Assembly (NCBI GenBank): GCA_027575765.1
Contig: JANBPT010000026.1
Location: 1-64,000, forward strand
Direction: 5' to 3'
DNA length: 64,000 nucleotides
DNA from: Tieghemiomyces parasiticus
Lineage: Eukaryota; Kickxellomycota; Dimargaritomycetes; Dimargaritales; Dimargaritaceae
In this document: positions 44,022 through 57,318 of the stretch, piece by piece
Layout of the letters: the number at the start of each line of letters is the position of its first letter
How positions within the stretch are numbered: the first letter of the stretch is position 1
Made by a program: the position numbers and the translations under genes
The notes under the pieces: generated by a model
Told to the model about the DNA's origin: nothing
Seen by the model: only the letters and a program-made list of their open reading frames with translations
Database searches by the model: none

Positions 44022-44435
44022 TAACCTTAGAGGACCTTTATTTTCATTGTGCCAACCAATCCTATCCATGGTTAGAGTACTATGTAGCGCTAAACATGGT
44101 AAAAACCGGGCGCGAGTGCATTATGCCTGGGGTAGGTTCTGAAGCTTACGCAGTGTTGCCACTGCCTTCCGGAACTGAGACAAGGTTTGGCTGCTTGACT
44201 TTCTGCCATACTTGTCATGGTGAAAATATCAAGTACGCCAGACACCCGTCGCCCATTCTCCGTAGGATTGACTTGTCATTTCCTTACTTGATCGCATTGC
44301 CTCGTAATCCCTGATTTCCTATCCCTTTTTTACACTTGAATCTGTAAACGGTCGATCCACGTGGACATCCCACTGGTTTACAACCCCCGTTACCTCCTTG
44401 CTTCGCATTATTACACCGACCCTGTCGTCGTGACC
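44022..44435. other. Spacer and RBM25 promoter
   Basis: 414 bp between the acetyltransferase relic and the RBM25-like start; no gene is visible. Confidence 0.45.
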
Positions 44436-46553
44436 ATGAGCTATCGCCGATCGCGTCGGGATGACCGCCGACCAGGTCGAAATGGTCGAGGCTATAGGCG
44501 GCCCGCGCTTAGTAGCGGACCTGAGCGGTCGACAACGCTGTACGTTGGCAGTATCCCAGACGGTGTCTCTGATATTTGGATTAGCAAGCTCCTACGGGCC
44601 TGCGGACCGTACCGGTACTGGAAGCGCACCGTCGACCAGGACGGGAAGCCAAAAGGCTTTGGGTTTTGTGAGTACGAGGAGGCCGAAGGGGCTCTACGCG
44701 CCCTACGGGTACTGGGTGGCGGGGACGATCAGAACACCGAGACGGCCCTGGAAGATGGGCTCGAATTGCCCGCCCTAGCTGCAGGCGCCGTGGCTAAACG
44801 CTTGGTTGTCAAGGCCGACGATAAGACCCGCCAGTTTCTGGACGATACAGTACGCCAACGGCAGTCCGATGAGGGCCACACGGATGAGACGGCCCAGAAT
44901 GACGACGAAGCGGTGAAGGCAGTAAGGAACATTGTAGCACAGCTTCATGCCGAGGCGAATCCCAAGGCGAAGCCCGCGGACCTTTCCAAACTCCAAGAGG
45001 CCGATGTCCTCGAAGGCCTCGCCTACCTGCGCGATCTGGTCGATGACGTTCCGGCTGCAACACCAGTGGGATCACCAAAATCGGCCTCCGGTCCGCCCAC
45101 CGGGCTGCGTTCCCGGACCCGATCCCCCTCGCGCACCCATCACCCCCGGTCACGCTCCCGCTCGCCCGCACCGGTCCACTCCGAACGGTCGCATGAGAGA
45201 CCCCAGCGGCCAACCCGGTCGTGGAAGGACAAGCACGAGATCGATCTGCACGCCAAGTTCAAAGAGCGGGAACACCGGTATCTGCGCCGCGAGCGCCAGC
45301 GGTTCGACCGATTGGAGAGCGACCTGGCGGCGCTGGCTCGGTTGGAGGAAGGCTGGCAGCCCCGGCGCGATAGCGAAGCCCGTCGGTTGGCCGAGTGGGA
45401 CGACGAGGTAGAGCGTAAGGCCGCTAAGGACCCATACTACCACAGCCGGTAAGTGTCTGGTCCACCACCATTCGGGGGGGGACGGCTGGCGTGTTTTGTG
45501 CCATAGGGGGGGGGAAAGTAGAGCCTATCTTCCTGAGCCCCAACAATCCACGAAAACATCGGCTTGAAGGCGGTTATACCTGGTCCTCATGACTAACACC
45601 TTCCGATGCGTCTCCTTCATTTCCGAAATTCATTTACCTGCACCACCTAGCACCCGGTGGCTGCGCAACCGTCGATTGAAACGCAAACAGGAATTGGAGG
45701 AGGATGAGCGGGACCGCTTACTAGAGCTCAAGGAGCAAAAAGAAGAGGAGGAGCGAGAAAAGGCGAAACAGCACCTGAAGACCGAGAAGGAGACACCCGA
45801 TCAAGAAGCTACTGAGAACCCCATTGCCGGAGAAGGGAAATCATCGGTGGTCGTGATGGCACCGAAGGTTGAACTCTCTGCGTCGGACCACGCTCTCCTG
45901 GCCAGCCTGCTAGAGGAACAGCGCACGCCGGCTAACATAGCCCTACTTCGCGAGCTCCCCAATGCTTATGAGGCCCTCATCGCCCTGACGCCTGACTGGG
46001 ATCGCCTCTCTACGGTAAGTACTGAGCTTGGTTGTAAATAGATGGCGCCGGGTGGCAGACCGCCATGCAGGGAGGGTTGAAAAAAAAGGGTAACGCAGGA
46101 CACACCCGAGTTACTTACCCGGTTAATTACCATTTACTTCTACCGCCATAGACTTTACTGGACGGCCGTATCACTTCCTTCACTCGAGAGCTATTCACTT
46201 ACTACCTGGGCGAGGGCGACTCTGAGGCCGTGGACGAGCTTCTACTCTTCGTCATCGATCACCTCCGCGCCCGCAAGCCCGTCGAGGGCCTCGTCGAGGA
46301 GCTTGAAATTGTAAGTGGTCAAAGCAGCATGTGCGTGCATGTGTGTGGGGGGGGGGAACGAAGTGGACTTATCGTAGCCAATCCCATCGGCTTGGGCGTA
46401 CTGCGCCGACTGGAGGTTACTAACGCCCCTATCCAATTACCCCTGATTCTACCGATCCCCTGTCTCCCCCTCTAGGCCCTGGACGAAGACACCACCAATT
46501 TTGTCGCCCAGTTGTGGCGCAAAGTCCTGTTGGAGACCCGACTCACCCTCTGA
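44436..46553 (+). CDS. RBM25-like splicing factor with RRM and PWI domains (537 aa, 4 exons)
   Basis: Exons are 44436-45448, 45651-46014, 46152-46310 and 46476-46553; phases close to 537 aa. The N-terminus is Arg-rich (MSYRRSRRDDRRPGR). The RRM (about 30-125) has TLYVGSIPD as RNP2 and KPKGFGFCEYE as RNP1. A middle acidic and RS/RE-rich part follows (RSRTRSPSRTHHPRSRSRSP), then a long charged coiled coil. The C-terminus is a PWI domain (LTPDWDRLSTTLLDGRITSF, then ELFTYYLGEG and VAQLWRKVLLETRL). RRM plus RE/RD plus PWI is the RBM25/Snu71 layout, a U1 snRNP-associated splicing regulator in the nucleus. An in-frame ATG 25 codons upstream exists, but MSYRR fits the family better. Intron 3 contains a run of ten G. 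Confidence 0.9.
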
Positions 46554-48343
46554 CTACCCACAGGACCTTTTCCCCTCCCAAGGTATTAGTGACTGGTCAA
46601 TCTAACTAACTCACCTCTCCTTCTCCCTCTCACCAATGGGGGGGGGGAGGGGGCCTATCGTCATGGTAGCCATGGATGACTTTGCCTACGTGGCTCTTCC
46701 AACCATCCCGATTTCGACCTCCTTACCTACCTCCGCGCTACCTATCTTCGACGAGAGGGCCACCTCTGGTACATCATCGGCTAGGAGTCTCCTCCTCCTC
46801 CAGTGCGCGCCCGCTTGCACGGTGAGTAATAGATGCAATTTATTGCATTGTTATTGATTATAATCACCCAACTTTTCTGTGGAAGAACCAGGGTAGCTCC
46901 GGCCTAGTTAATGGTGGCTTTTAATTATGAAAAAATGTTCCTTGAATCAAGGCCTGATAGGTTTCCGCCTTCTACCACATTTAAAACTCTGCATAATCAC
47001 GTGCTTCTCCATCTTTTAGTCACTAAACGTCTTTGGGATATACGTTATGAGTTCATTGTGGCAAAATTATATTACGGATTCCATGAGGACCCAACCTTCA
47101 GCTTCTGTAGACAGACTTTACCTGTCGAGTGTTACATCCATCGCTGAAAAAAAACTACTACTATTCCTACCGATAAGGGCCATAGGCAGGCAGAAACCTC
47201 ACAGGCTTGGGGGTAACTATGTCTCTACATCCAACAATGGTACCAACCATAGTGTCCGCTCGGTTACCTGCACGGTTGCAACCAGACTTCATTTTTAATT
47301 GTCATAGTGAATAGAGTCTCCAAGTACGGGTGTAGCAGTTTATTGACGTACGTTACACATTTGGGCTGCTCAATGACATTGGGCGGAGATGCGGAGGCAA
47401 AGCGGCGGAGAATAGAAAATCAGGTGAATAAGTGCGATGGGGTGAAGTAGAGCAGCAAATTCTAATCCACTGCGCCAGCTGCTACATTGGTTAACCGCCC
47501 AATCGCATTGGTGTACAAAACGAAGGAGTCCGGACGGCTTCGCCGTTAGCCTATGCGGTAACGTCGCTCGGATACGCCGACTTCATTATAGGAAATCAAT
47601 CTACCACGATTGTGGCACACAGCTACCTATGGTAGTAGCTTCTCTTAGTGACGTACCTAGTGAGGATGGACCTCATCAAGGCCGTCCCCCCCAGATAGGC
47701 CAGGGCAGCAAGTGGTCACCCAGGGAAATGCTTGTAATTGATTAATGTGTAATTACCCGGCCATTCGTCTACCCCTTCCCCGCGTTGTTTTGGACTTTCT
47801 ATAAAATGTCGCCTTCGGACTGTTTATGAGGGAGTAATGCGCAAAGACAAAGACCCTTAAAGAATAGCAGGAGTACCCGGTTTGGATAAAGAAGGTGATG
47901 GAATGGCGGGGCCACCGTGGGGATAGGAAGAAAGACCTTCCGTTAATCAGTTATTATAAGGCGCAGCCACCAAGGTTGGGTGGTAGTGCCTGGGACGGCA
48001 AAGGCAGCCAGCTGGCCTCACTTAGTATATGGACCAGGGGGGTGGAGTTTCAGGCTACGACAGGGTAACTAAATCTTTCTCTATTCTTGATCCAAAGGCC
48101 ACTGGCCGTTCTCAACTTCCTGATTGGTGCCTGGCCCCGCTCGTACTGTTATCCCCGACCTCTCCTGGGTCCAGCCGAGTAACCGCGATGAATGGTGCTG
48201 GCTGTCATTCGAGCGTAAAAGACCTACTGGTCGCTATTCAGTCAACGCCAGTCATCATCCAACCTACAATCCACACCCCCAGTTTATAATTAAACGCTTA
48301 GTTTTTTGCTTTGGTAAGTTTACGCTTATCACTGTGACTTTAT
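46554..48343. other. Spacer with dispersed-repeat copy B
   Basis: No gene can be supported. A stretch at 46690-46820 ending in gtgagt has an exon-like frame (FDLLTYLRATYLRREGHLWY) but hits a stop and matches nothing I recognise. Confidence 0.4.
48065..48155 (+). repeat. Dispersed degenerate repeat, copy B
   Basis: Matches copy A at 33625-33705: TTCTTGATCCAAAGGC, GCCGTTCTCAACTTCCTG and CCTGGCCCCGCT align in the same order and spacing. Confidence 0.4.
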
Positions 48344-49456
48344 CACCTATGAAAATGGGGCATCAATTGCAGGCCTTAATAACTCACTTGCAAAATGCAA
48401 GGTGAGGGTGTGAGCTATGCTAGGATGGTAACTTAGAGGAGGCAGGCCGCGGAGTGAAGTGCGGACAGGGCCATACGTAATACTTACCAAAGGCTCTCTT
48501 GGGTTAAACACCACTGTTATTTATTTTGTTGTCGTTTGCACTCAAGGCGTGGTAGTGGAGAACAACTAGAGGCTGAGACTGCGCTACGATAAAAGAGGCT
48601 TATAATGTAGCCTGGAGTCCTAGCAAGGAGGTCAGTTGACAGGCATTACATAGGCCAGTGACAAGGGTTATCAGACGCTCCCTTGCCGAGGCAAGCCATC
48701 ACAGGAGGCGTGTGAAGAGAGCATGAACTAAACTCAGGAGAACCTGATGAGAGAGAGAAGGGCAACAAGTCGGTGCTATTAGAGTATAACCAGATGGCGG
48801 GTGGATGGGTCAATTCATAGCAAAGCCCAGTAGACTTGACTAGCAATGCAAGCGGTGTCGTCTAGCCCACTGAACTGAAGGCCAGAGTAGGGCTCTTTCT
48901 GATAGCTAATCATAAAAGCGGTTACGCCTTATACCGGATCACACATGCCCTTTCCTCCCATATCAACCGCCACCCACTCAGGCTGGTTGACAGTCCCGTT
49001 CCAATAACAGAGGACTTGGGTTGCCCTCCCCCCTACAATCATATATTGCTGCTGGAGTCCCCAGCCTATCTCTTTCTATCTCTCTCTCTACTTTAACCTT
49101 TGCATGACGTTTCCCATTGCATTGGTAATTCGTCGCAACCCTGATCCTCCTCTGTTGCGACCCTCTGAGCCACCTCGAGGCCGGTTCTTTCTTATCCACC
49201 TCCTCCCTACTCACACCCTACCCAGCGCAGTGCCCCTGAATGGGGTTGGGCACCTACTGGACAAGTAGACAGGTGTTGAGGGTTTATTGGTAAAGAGTAG
49301 AAGGGCCACCCGTAAGTGGCAAGTGCTACGCAGGGTCAAGCAAATACAAGGAAGTAGGTGGCGAAAAGGCGAGGGGATCATGGGGGAGGAGGGCAGAGGC
49401 CTGAGTTGTTAAAGGATGCTAAGGGGTGAAGTTAGAGGTCGAGTGTCTATATCTCT
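48344..49456 (+). repeat. 1.1-kb direct repeat, copy 1
   Basis: Homologous to 54204-55299 in the same orientation (offset 5857 in the core). The 500 bp from 48463 to 48962 show no difference from copy 2 by eye, while the outer parts differ by scattered substitutions and small indels (roughly 85-90% identical). No coding potential is convincing; a 66-codon frame is shared only because the DNA is identical. There are no clear terminal inverted repeats or TG...CA LTR ends. Confidence 0.9.
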
Positions 49457-50498
49457 GGTAGTTTCCAGGAAGGTTCAGAAACCATCGGTGGATGGTGGCT
49501 TGAAGAGGTTGCAGGTTACTGCAGTGGTTATGCAGCCCTATTCATGGGCATCACAGCCGGCGGAAGGTATTGTACAACGGTATCTGTCTGCGCCCCTAAC
49601 CCGTGCAAGGCAATGGCAGGGATGGCTCTTGGACGGCCCACTAGTCAGTATTCATTTTGTTAAGTATCATTGCAAACTGGCACTATCTCACCAAAAGTCT
49701 ACCTCTGACCAATGGTGACCCGTGTCTTGATCAACTCCCGTACCGTTTGCCACACCTGCTTATCCAACTAATACCAGCAGCCTTTCCCCATGCCGGTCGG
49801 CTTTTTAGTCCAGCGCCCACCTCCAGCCATTGTCCCTCCTCTACACTTGTGCAGATGCCAAATTGACCAAAACATCCTCCATTCCAGGTCCCTTTGGCAT
49901 TTATAGATATATATAGTAAGGGTCCCGCCGCCAGTCTTAATAAATTCACCCCGCTACTACCAACAACACACATGTGTAGCCAGCCCACCACCGACCCCCT
50001 CGTCCACCGACTCTATAGAGTGGAGGTTGGCATAAAATAATAATATAACCCATGTTGGCGTGTCGAATAATCGCCCTTATGACCACGAGACGTCCACGCC
50101 TATGGATCATATACCTTAAAATTACACTTGTTGTGCTCAGCCCTCCACTCTTCGGATCATCCACTGTTCGCTTCTGGATTGACGATTGTTCTACCTCCAG
50201 GTCTCTCCCTTTACCTGACTTCCATCTCATACCCATCCGGCGTACACATGCGTCATGTCCCTCCTATGATCAAGCCCTGGCCATACGCAGGCCCGAATCA
50301 CGGGGAAGAAAAGCCGAGGAGAGATTCACCCCGAGGCAAAGTATTCATCCAGCCCGCACGTCCCTGGTTGCACTAGCTATCCTTAATAAAACCTTGACAC
50401 CCGGGTAGCACGCCAGTCCCACTTGAATTTATATATATGTATAATAATGGCACTTCATGCCCAGTTCAGCTGCATCAACTAGGCGGAAGGATGAAGGG
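49457..50498. other. Spacer upstream of the direct-repeat interior gene
   Basis: No gene. 49690-49745 resembles 62710-62760 (GACCAATGGTG, then CTCCCGTACC). T/A-rich tracts occur at 49905 and 50430. Confidence 0.4.
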
Positions 50499-52383
50499 TT
50501 AATCACTTGTTTCCTCGACCTGGTTCACCTTCGCATTCTCATAATGGACGGTCTGGACAAGGAGGGACTGGTTAGCGCCCAAACGGATGGGTGAGGCGGT
50601 ATAGAATTCGCTGTTGCACTCGCGAGTACGCCCACCTGCGTTTAACCTGTCGGCTTCCGCGATTAACCTGGCGGCTTCTGCGGCCTTCCCCCAGTGAAGC
50701 TGGTTCGCGCACGACCCGATTATTTCAAAATTCCAAAAGGACTGATCGCTTAATGACCTAATATCGGGGATATCCAACTCCGTACCAATGGCCCAGATAT
50801 GCGCCCTGGTTGACCACGGCAGATAGTTCTCAGTCAAGACTTTGTAGAGCTCCGACTTTCGGTCGATGGCCGTACGATCATGAAAGAGGCGCAAAGTGAC
50901 GAGGGCCAAGGTCAGGTCTCTTGCCCAAAACGTTGAACGGTTCCTGCGATCATCAGGTCCCACGAGTCTATAGTAGCCCTCAAACCGGTGCAAGATACCG
51001 GTCGTATACTCCTGCGCAACCTCCCGTCCGACCGACTCGGACAGTAAACGTCGCAAAAGTACTCCGAGCTGGTGATCGTTATATCCTTTGGAGAGTTCGT
51101 AGATGTGCGAGTAGGGCGAATCGAGTAGGCTGCCAAGTCCAACGTTTTGGGTAAAAGGGGGCGCCTGTGAGCTTGACGATTGACCCGTACTAGGACTGGA
51201 CAGAGACAGGATGGTGGAAGTCGGGCGCAATCCGCTCAGGCCGAATAATTGTGATAAATTGGGGGGGTGCATGTAATAGTCCCAAGTCACAGGATAAGAT
51301 TCACGCCAGTCTATTATACCCTCCGCTCTCATCCTAGGATGATATCGATCATGGCCGTGGGCCAAAGAACCCGCTTGATTGTCGGACACTTGAGGCGGAC
51401 CGAAGTCGATCAGGCGATATTCGTTGAGGAGCCAGGCTTTAACGAACGGTCGGAAGAGTGCTGCTGCAGATTGTGAGAAGCCTACATACTTCGGCATCTT
51501 ATCGCAATTTTCAAGGAAATCAATCCTGGCCTTACGCTTTTCGTACTCGGCAATGCTCTGATCACGCTCCTTGGTCCTGCCGTCGAGTTTTTTTTGCGCA
51601 CGCTCGTATTTTCGTTGTACCTCTTCTTTCGATGGGCCTTGCTTTAGTTCTTGCGCATCCCCATTAGACTCGTTGCTCTGCGTGGCCGTGTGTCTCTCAA
51701 GCATTTCAGCGAATTTAGCAACCTTCGCACGCGCCTTGTCCCAGTCCCTAGTGTATCCCCGGACCTGTGCCTTATCGAATCTAAGAAAATCTTTTGATAT
51801 CTTAATCTCAACCTCGTAATTAACACAGTGACGCTCCATTGCATCCAATCTTTCCAGCAACGAAGGAAGGGAAGCTATGAGCTGTCGGGTGGGATGGAAA
51901 GCCAAGGGGAAAGTGGTTGTCGGCCGGGTTAGTATTCACCCCGACTAGAACTATCGACTGTCCTGCAGTTGACGTTCCCAGCGTTTTAGGTAGATTGGAA
52001 TTCAAGCACTGAACGGCCGGTTACGACTGCCAACCACCGTCCTGGTGCAATGTTTGAAGCCTGGAAAGTGAACGTGTTAAGTATGACATCGTTTGCTGAG
52101 AGCTACTTGGCCCGCCCTCATGTTCACTTACCTTGGCATAATCATAGCGGCTAGTTTTGTCAAGCGCATAATTATGCTTACTAGTGAGTCTGAATTCATC
52201 GCGATGGCTAGGTGGGATATTGCTTAAAATTTCGCGCACAGCATCATCACCCAGCTTAAGCAGCATGTCTTTACTTTGGGGCTCCCCACGCCTAACTAAG
52301 ACGCTGGTATCCGCCGGACTCGGCTGGGCCATGGCGGTGGCCAGGAGCGACAGGGAGAGGGCCGTGTAGACGGAGATACGCAT
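50499..52383 (-). CDS. Secreted protein with F-box-like motif and coiled coil (544 aa, 2 exons)
   Basis: Exons on the minus strand are 52383-52132 and 51881-50499, a 250-bp intron in phase 0. I start at the ATG at 52383 because it opens a signal peptide (MRISVYTALSLSLLATAMAQ); the frame extends further 5' but without a signal. After a short linker, LLKLGDDAVREILSNIPPSH followed by RDEFRLTSKHNYALDK strongly resembles an F-box (LxxEhhxxILxxIPPxxxxxhxxxSKxxxxL). A ~130-residue charged coiled coil (KEEVQRKYERAQKKLDGRTK) and an unrecognised C-terminal half follow. The combination of signal peptide and F-box matches the gene at 22456-24124, including the intron after the F-box-like exon. The gene lies between two 1.1-kb direct repeats. 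Function unknown. Confidence 0.8.
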
Positions 52384-54203
52384 GGCGGAAACCGGCGGCT
52401 GAGAGGGGAGGACGAGGTAGCGGGTTGAAGTACGAGCGATGGAGTTCCTGGCAGTCAGGCAAAGGGGTAAAGGTGGGTGAGTTGGGTGAAGGGACAAGGA
52501 GGGTGAGCGGTCCCTTGTCTCTTATATGGGCAGCTCGTGCCATAATAAAAAAAACAAGGCTGCAGAGGAGGGAAACAGTGCCATAGCTCTCCGCCTGGCC
52601 CTTAGTCGGGCGGTGGCGAAGGGGTCATTGATGCGGTGGGGAGGGGGCGGAAGTCTTTGCAAGCACAGGAAGTTGCAGCCAAGAGGGCGAAGCCACCGGT
52701 CCCTGGCGAAGGCGTAGTTAGACCTCGGACGGACCCGTCGGTCTGTGCTACCAGTGTAACCACTCCCTCTCTCCATGAGGCCCACCGAGATACCCATAGT
52801 ATCACACCGCCGGGTATCTTGTTTTCAATATACCGGTGGCAGTGGAAGGCCAGTTTCGACGAATAGGAGCCTGTAGTCTCCGATCAAACTGCCCATCTTT
52901 ATCGAAAGACCCTGTAGTGCGGGTCCCTCCCTCTTTCCCAGGTCGACCTGGGCCCTGTGTCCCCTTTGTTCCTTTATCCCTCCACCGCGGCTCTTTTCTT
53001 TGCCTTCTCCCGCCCCCCTTTGCCTCCGTCGTCACGTCCAAAGGCCCTTCCTAACATCTATGGCCTCGGAAGGACCCAGTCTTTCTGGGATTCCGCCTCC
53101 GAGTCGTCAGCTGCACTCCCTACCTTGTACCGTTTCGTATTTCGGAACCCTCCATTTCCCTTTCATCTCTCTCTCTCTATATATATATAGATATTGCTAT
53201 TTTTCCTTGCTGGACTTCAGCCGAGCTATAGTATATTAGTATATAGAAAGCGATTAGTTAGGTTACACCCAAGTACCGACCCCGCCAGACCCGGGTAGCA
53301 TTGGCCGCCGTCTACCACTCCTACACTCACCAAGCGGCGAGGGGGGACAGCACCAACTCCAAGTTCCACAGCGGCCTGCCATTCCGATAGTTGCCGCCTT
53401 TCCCTTTGGATGGTAGCAAGGAGTGGGAGGTGGCATGTTCGTTTATTGGTTAATCCGCTGCTCTGTCGGACCCGTCTGTATAACTACAGCAGTGGGAGAG
53501 GGGGAAGGATTGAAAAAAAAAACTCTTCAAGTGTGTGGCGTTGGCTAGTGAAACCATTCAGCACACTGTGGACGGTCGGTGGGTTTTATGGTGGCCGTAA
53601 AGGAGAATACCGATACTCTCGCTAGTATACGCCCGTCTAGAGTGATGGCCACTGGCGTGGGTTACTTGGTGGCCTTCTTTCTAGTCCTATGGTAATGTGG
53701 ACGTTGGTGTACCTCAAGGACGTTGCTCTAAGAGCCCCCATTGGCAGACCGTATCAACGGTGCCTCCTTAATACCAACCCTCCTCTTGGGTGTCATCCTT
53801 GACGACAGGGCTAAAAAGGGTAAAACCAGAGAGCCAAAGCCACAAATCCCGGTGACTATGATGCTGCTTAGGTAGGGGCTTACGTCGGAAACATTCATCA
53901 CGAAAACAAGCTAGAGAGAGCCGACGGTAGCTGGTGCGACGGTGGGAATCCTAGTAGTCCTCCGAGCAGTGCATTTACAGCACCGTACACGATACCTAGT
54001 AGTAGGGGAAGAGAGACAAATCCAGACCCAGTGTCTGTCAAGTGATCCAGTGTAGTCGGATGGGTGGCCATGTAAATAGTGGTTTCCTAAAGCGTCATGG
54101 TTACCATGAAAAGAAGCCGACTTACTGCAAACAATAGCAAGGCGTGGTGTAGTACGGCCGTTAACAGCTACTAATTGAACACAGACGTAGTTGATCTGAT
54201 AGC
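52384..54203. other. Spacer with promoter of the secreted F-box-like gene
   Basis: The first ~150 bp are the minus-strand promoter and leader. No other gene is supportable. A CT then (TA)n tract lies near 53170-53192. Confidence 0.4.
52521..52528 (-). promoter_or_regulatory. TATA box of the second secreted F-box-like gene
   Basis: CATATAAG on the minus strand lies about 140 bp upstream of the ATG at 52383. Confidence 0.45.
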
Positions 54204-55299
54204 CTATGGAAATACGGCAACAATTGCAGGCTTATATATATCCCATCCGCAAAATGCAGGGTGGGAGAGTGAGCTATGCTAGGATGGTAACAGAGGAGGC
54301 AGACCGCGGAGTGAAGCGTGGACAGGGCCATACGTAATACTTACCAAAGGCTCTCTTGGGTTAAACACCACTGTTATTTATTTTGTTGTCGTTTGCACTC
54401 AAGGCGTGGTAGTGGAGAACAACTAGAGGCTGAGACTGCGCTACGATAAAAGAGGCTTATAATGTAGCCTGGAGTCCTAGCAAGGAGGTCAGTTGACAGG
54501 CATTACATAGGCCAGTGACAAGGGTTATCAGACGCTCCCTTGCCGAGGCAAGCCATCACAGGAGGCGTGTGAAGAGAGCATGAACTAAACTCAGGAGAAC
54601 CTGATGAGAGAGAGAAGGGCAACAAGTCGGTGCTATTAGAGTATAACCAGATGGCGGGTGGATGGGTCAATTCATAGCAAAGCCCAGTAGACTTGACTAG
54701 CAATGCAAGCGGTGTCGTCTAGCCCACTGAACTGAAGGCCAGAGTAGGGCTCTTTCTGATAGCTAATCATAAAAGCGGTTACGCCTTATACCGGATCACA
54801 CATGCCCTTTCCTCCCATACCAACCGCCACCCACTCAGGCTGGTTGACAGTCCCGTTCCAATAACAGAGGACTTGGGCTGCCCTCCCCCCTCTAATCATA
54901 TATTGCTGCAGGAGTCCCTGGCCTATCTCTCTGTCTCTGCTATAACCTTTGCATGATGCTTTCCATTGAATTGGTAATTCGCAATAACCCTGATCCTCCT
55001 CTATTGTGACCCTCTGAGCCACCTCTAGGCTGGCTCTCTTTTATCCACTTCCTCCCTACTCACACCCTACCCAGCGCAGTGCCCCTGAATGGGGTTGGGC
55101 ACCTACTGGACAAGTGGACAGGTGGGGAGGATTTATTGGTAAAGAGTAGAAGGGCCACCCGTAAGTGGCAAGTGCTACGCAGGGTCAAGCAAATACAAGG
55201 AAGTAGATGGCGAAAAGGAGAGGGAATCATGGGGCGAGGCCTGAGTTGCTATAGGATGCTAAGGGGTGACGTTTGAGGTCGAGTGTCTATATCTCCAGC
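54204..55299 (+). repeat. 1.1-kb direct repeat, copy 2
   Basis: Partner of copy 1 at 48344-49456. The core 54320-54819 shows no difference from copy 1; the flanks differ by scattered substitutions and indels (for example the CT-rich part near 54925 is shorter). The shared start is near CCTATGRAAAT and the shared end near GTGTCTATATCTC. Confidence 0.9.
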
Positions 55300-55925
55300 G
55301 GTTGCATGGACGCTCATGCAGCCTATGAGGCCGGTGGCTTGGAAGCTCCTGCGGTATAAAATGCCCACTGTGTAGATGCTACATGAAAATGAGGTGGTTG
55401 GCCGTAGTTGTAAGGTGGTAGGTTATACCGGCCACACGACTGGCGTTGGGAGTGGAAGATCGGGCGGCATAGTAAGCAGCGACAACATATTATCTAGTAG
55501 AGACTGCATCTATTAGATTGATGATGGTGACTATTTAGTGCGATGTGGATTCGAGAACTTGTAAGAGTGTATAACTAACGATGAAACATAGCGGATAAAA
55601 GTATGTGGCGGGAGGAAAACGGGCGGAGAGGGAGGAAGAAAAAGTTGGTAATATCAACTCGCTAAGCACAAGAATAGGCAAACGACGCGACCTGAACGAG
55701 GGGCTGGTAGGTGTGTGTGTGGGGAGGGGGCGGAGGGACTGTTTGACCACGCTTCCCTATAACAGCGCCAACCGAAATGGGAATGGGATCAGCAGAATCC
55801 CAAAGTTGATTGCGAGGAGCGAGACCAACCCGGGAAGCATACGACGAAGAGAGGGTGATGAGGGTGTCGAGTGGTGCACGCGGTCCAGGGGGGGGTCTTT
55901 CGCAGGGTGTCTCAGGGTCCCATCC
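55300..55925. other. Spacer downstream of the MAPK gene
   Basis: No gene; it contains the 3' UTR of the minus-strand MAP kinase. Confidence 0.45.

Positions 55926-57318
<1,393 letters not shown>

Noticed and set aside
46680..46825. Exon-like stretch ending in gtgagt after the RBM25 gene
   Set aside because: Each frame meets a stop or lacks any recognisable motif, and no partner exon was found.
48646..48846. 66-codon minus-strand frame found identically at 54503-54703
   Set aside because: It is shared because the underlying DNA core is identical. It has no signal, domain or codon-level evidence of selection.
50499..52383. Homology of the long second exons of the two secreted F-box-like genes
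   Set aside because: I could not align them by eye beyond the N-terminal module, so I do not claim they are full-length paralogs.
48344..55299. LTR retrotransposon with 1.1-kb LTRs and a 4.7-kb interior
   Set aside because: The interior has no reverse transcriptase, integrase or gag-like frame and instead carries an ordinary intron-containing secreted-protein gene. The repeats lack TG...CA ends.
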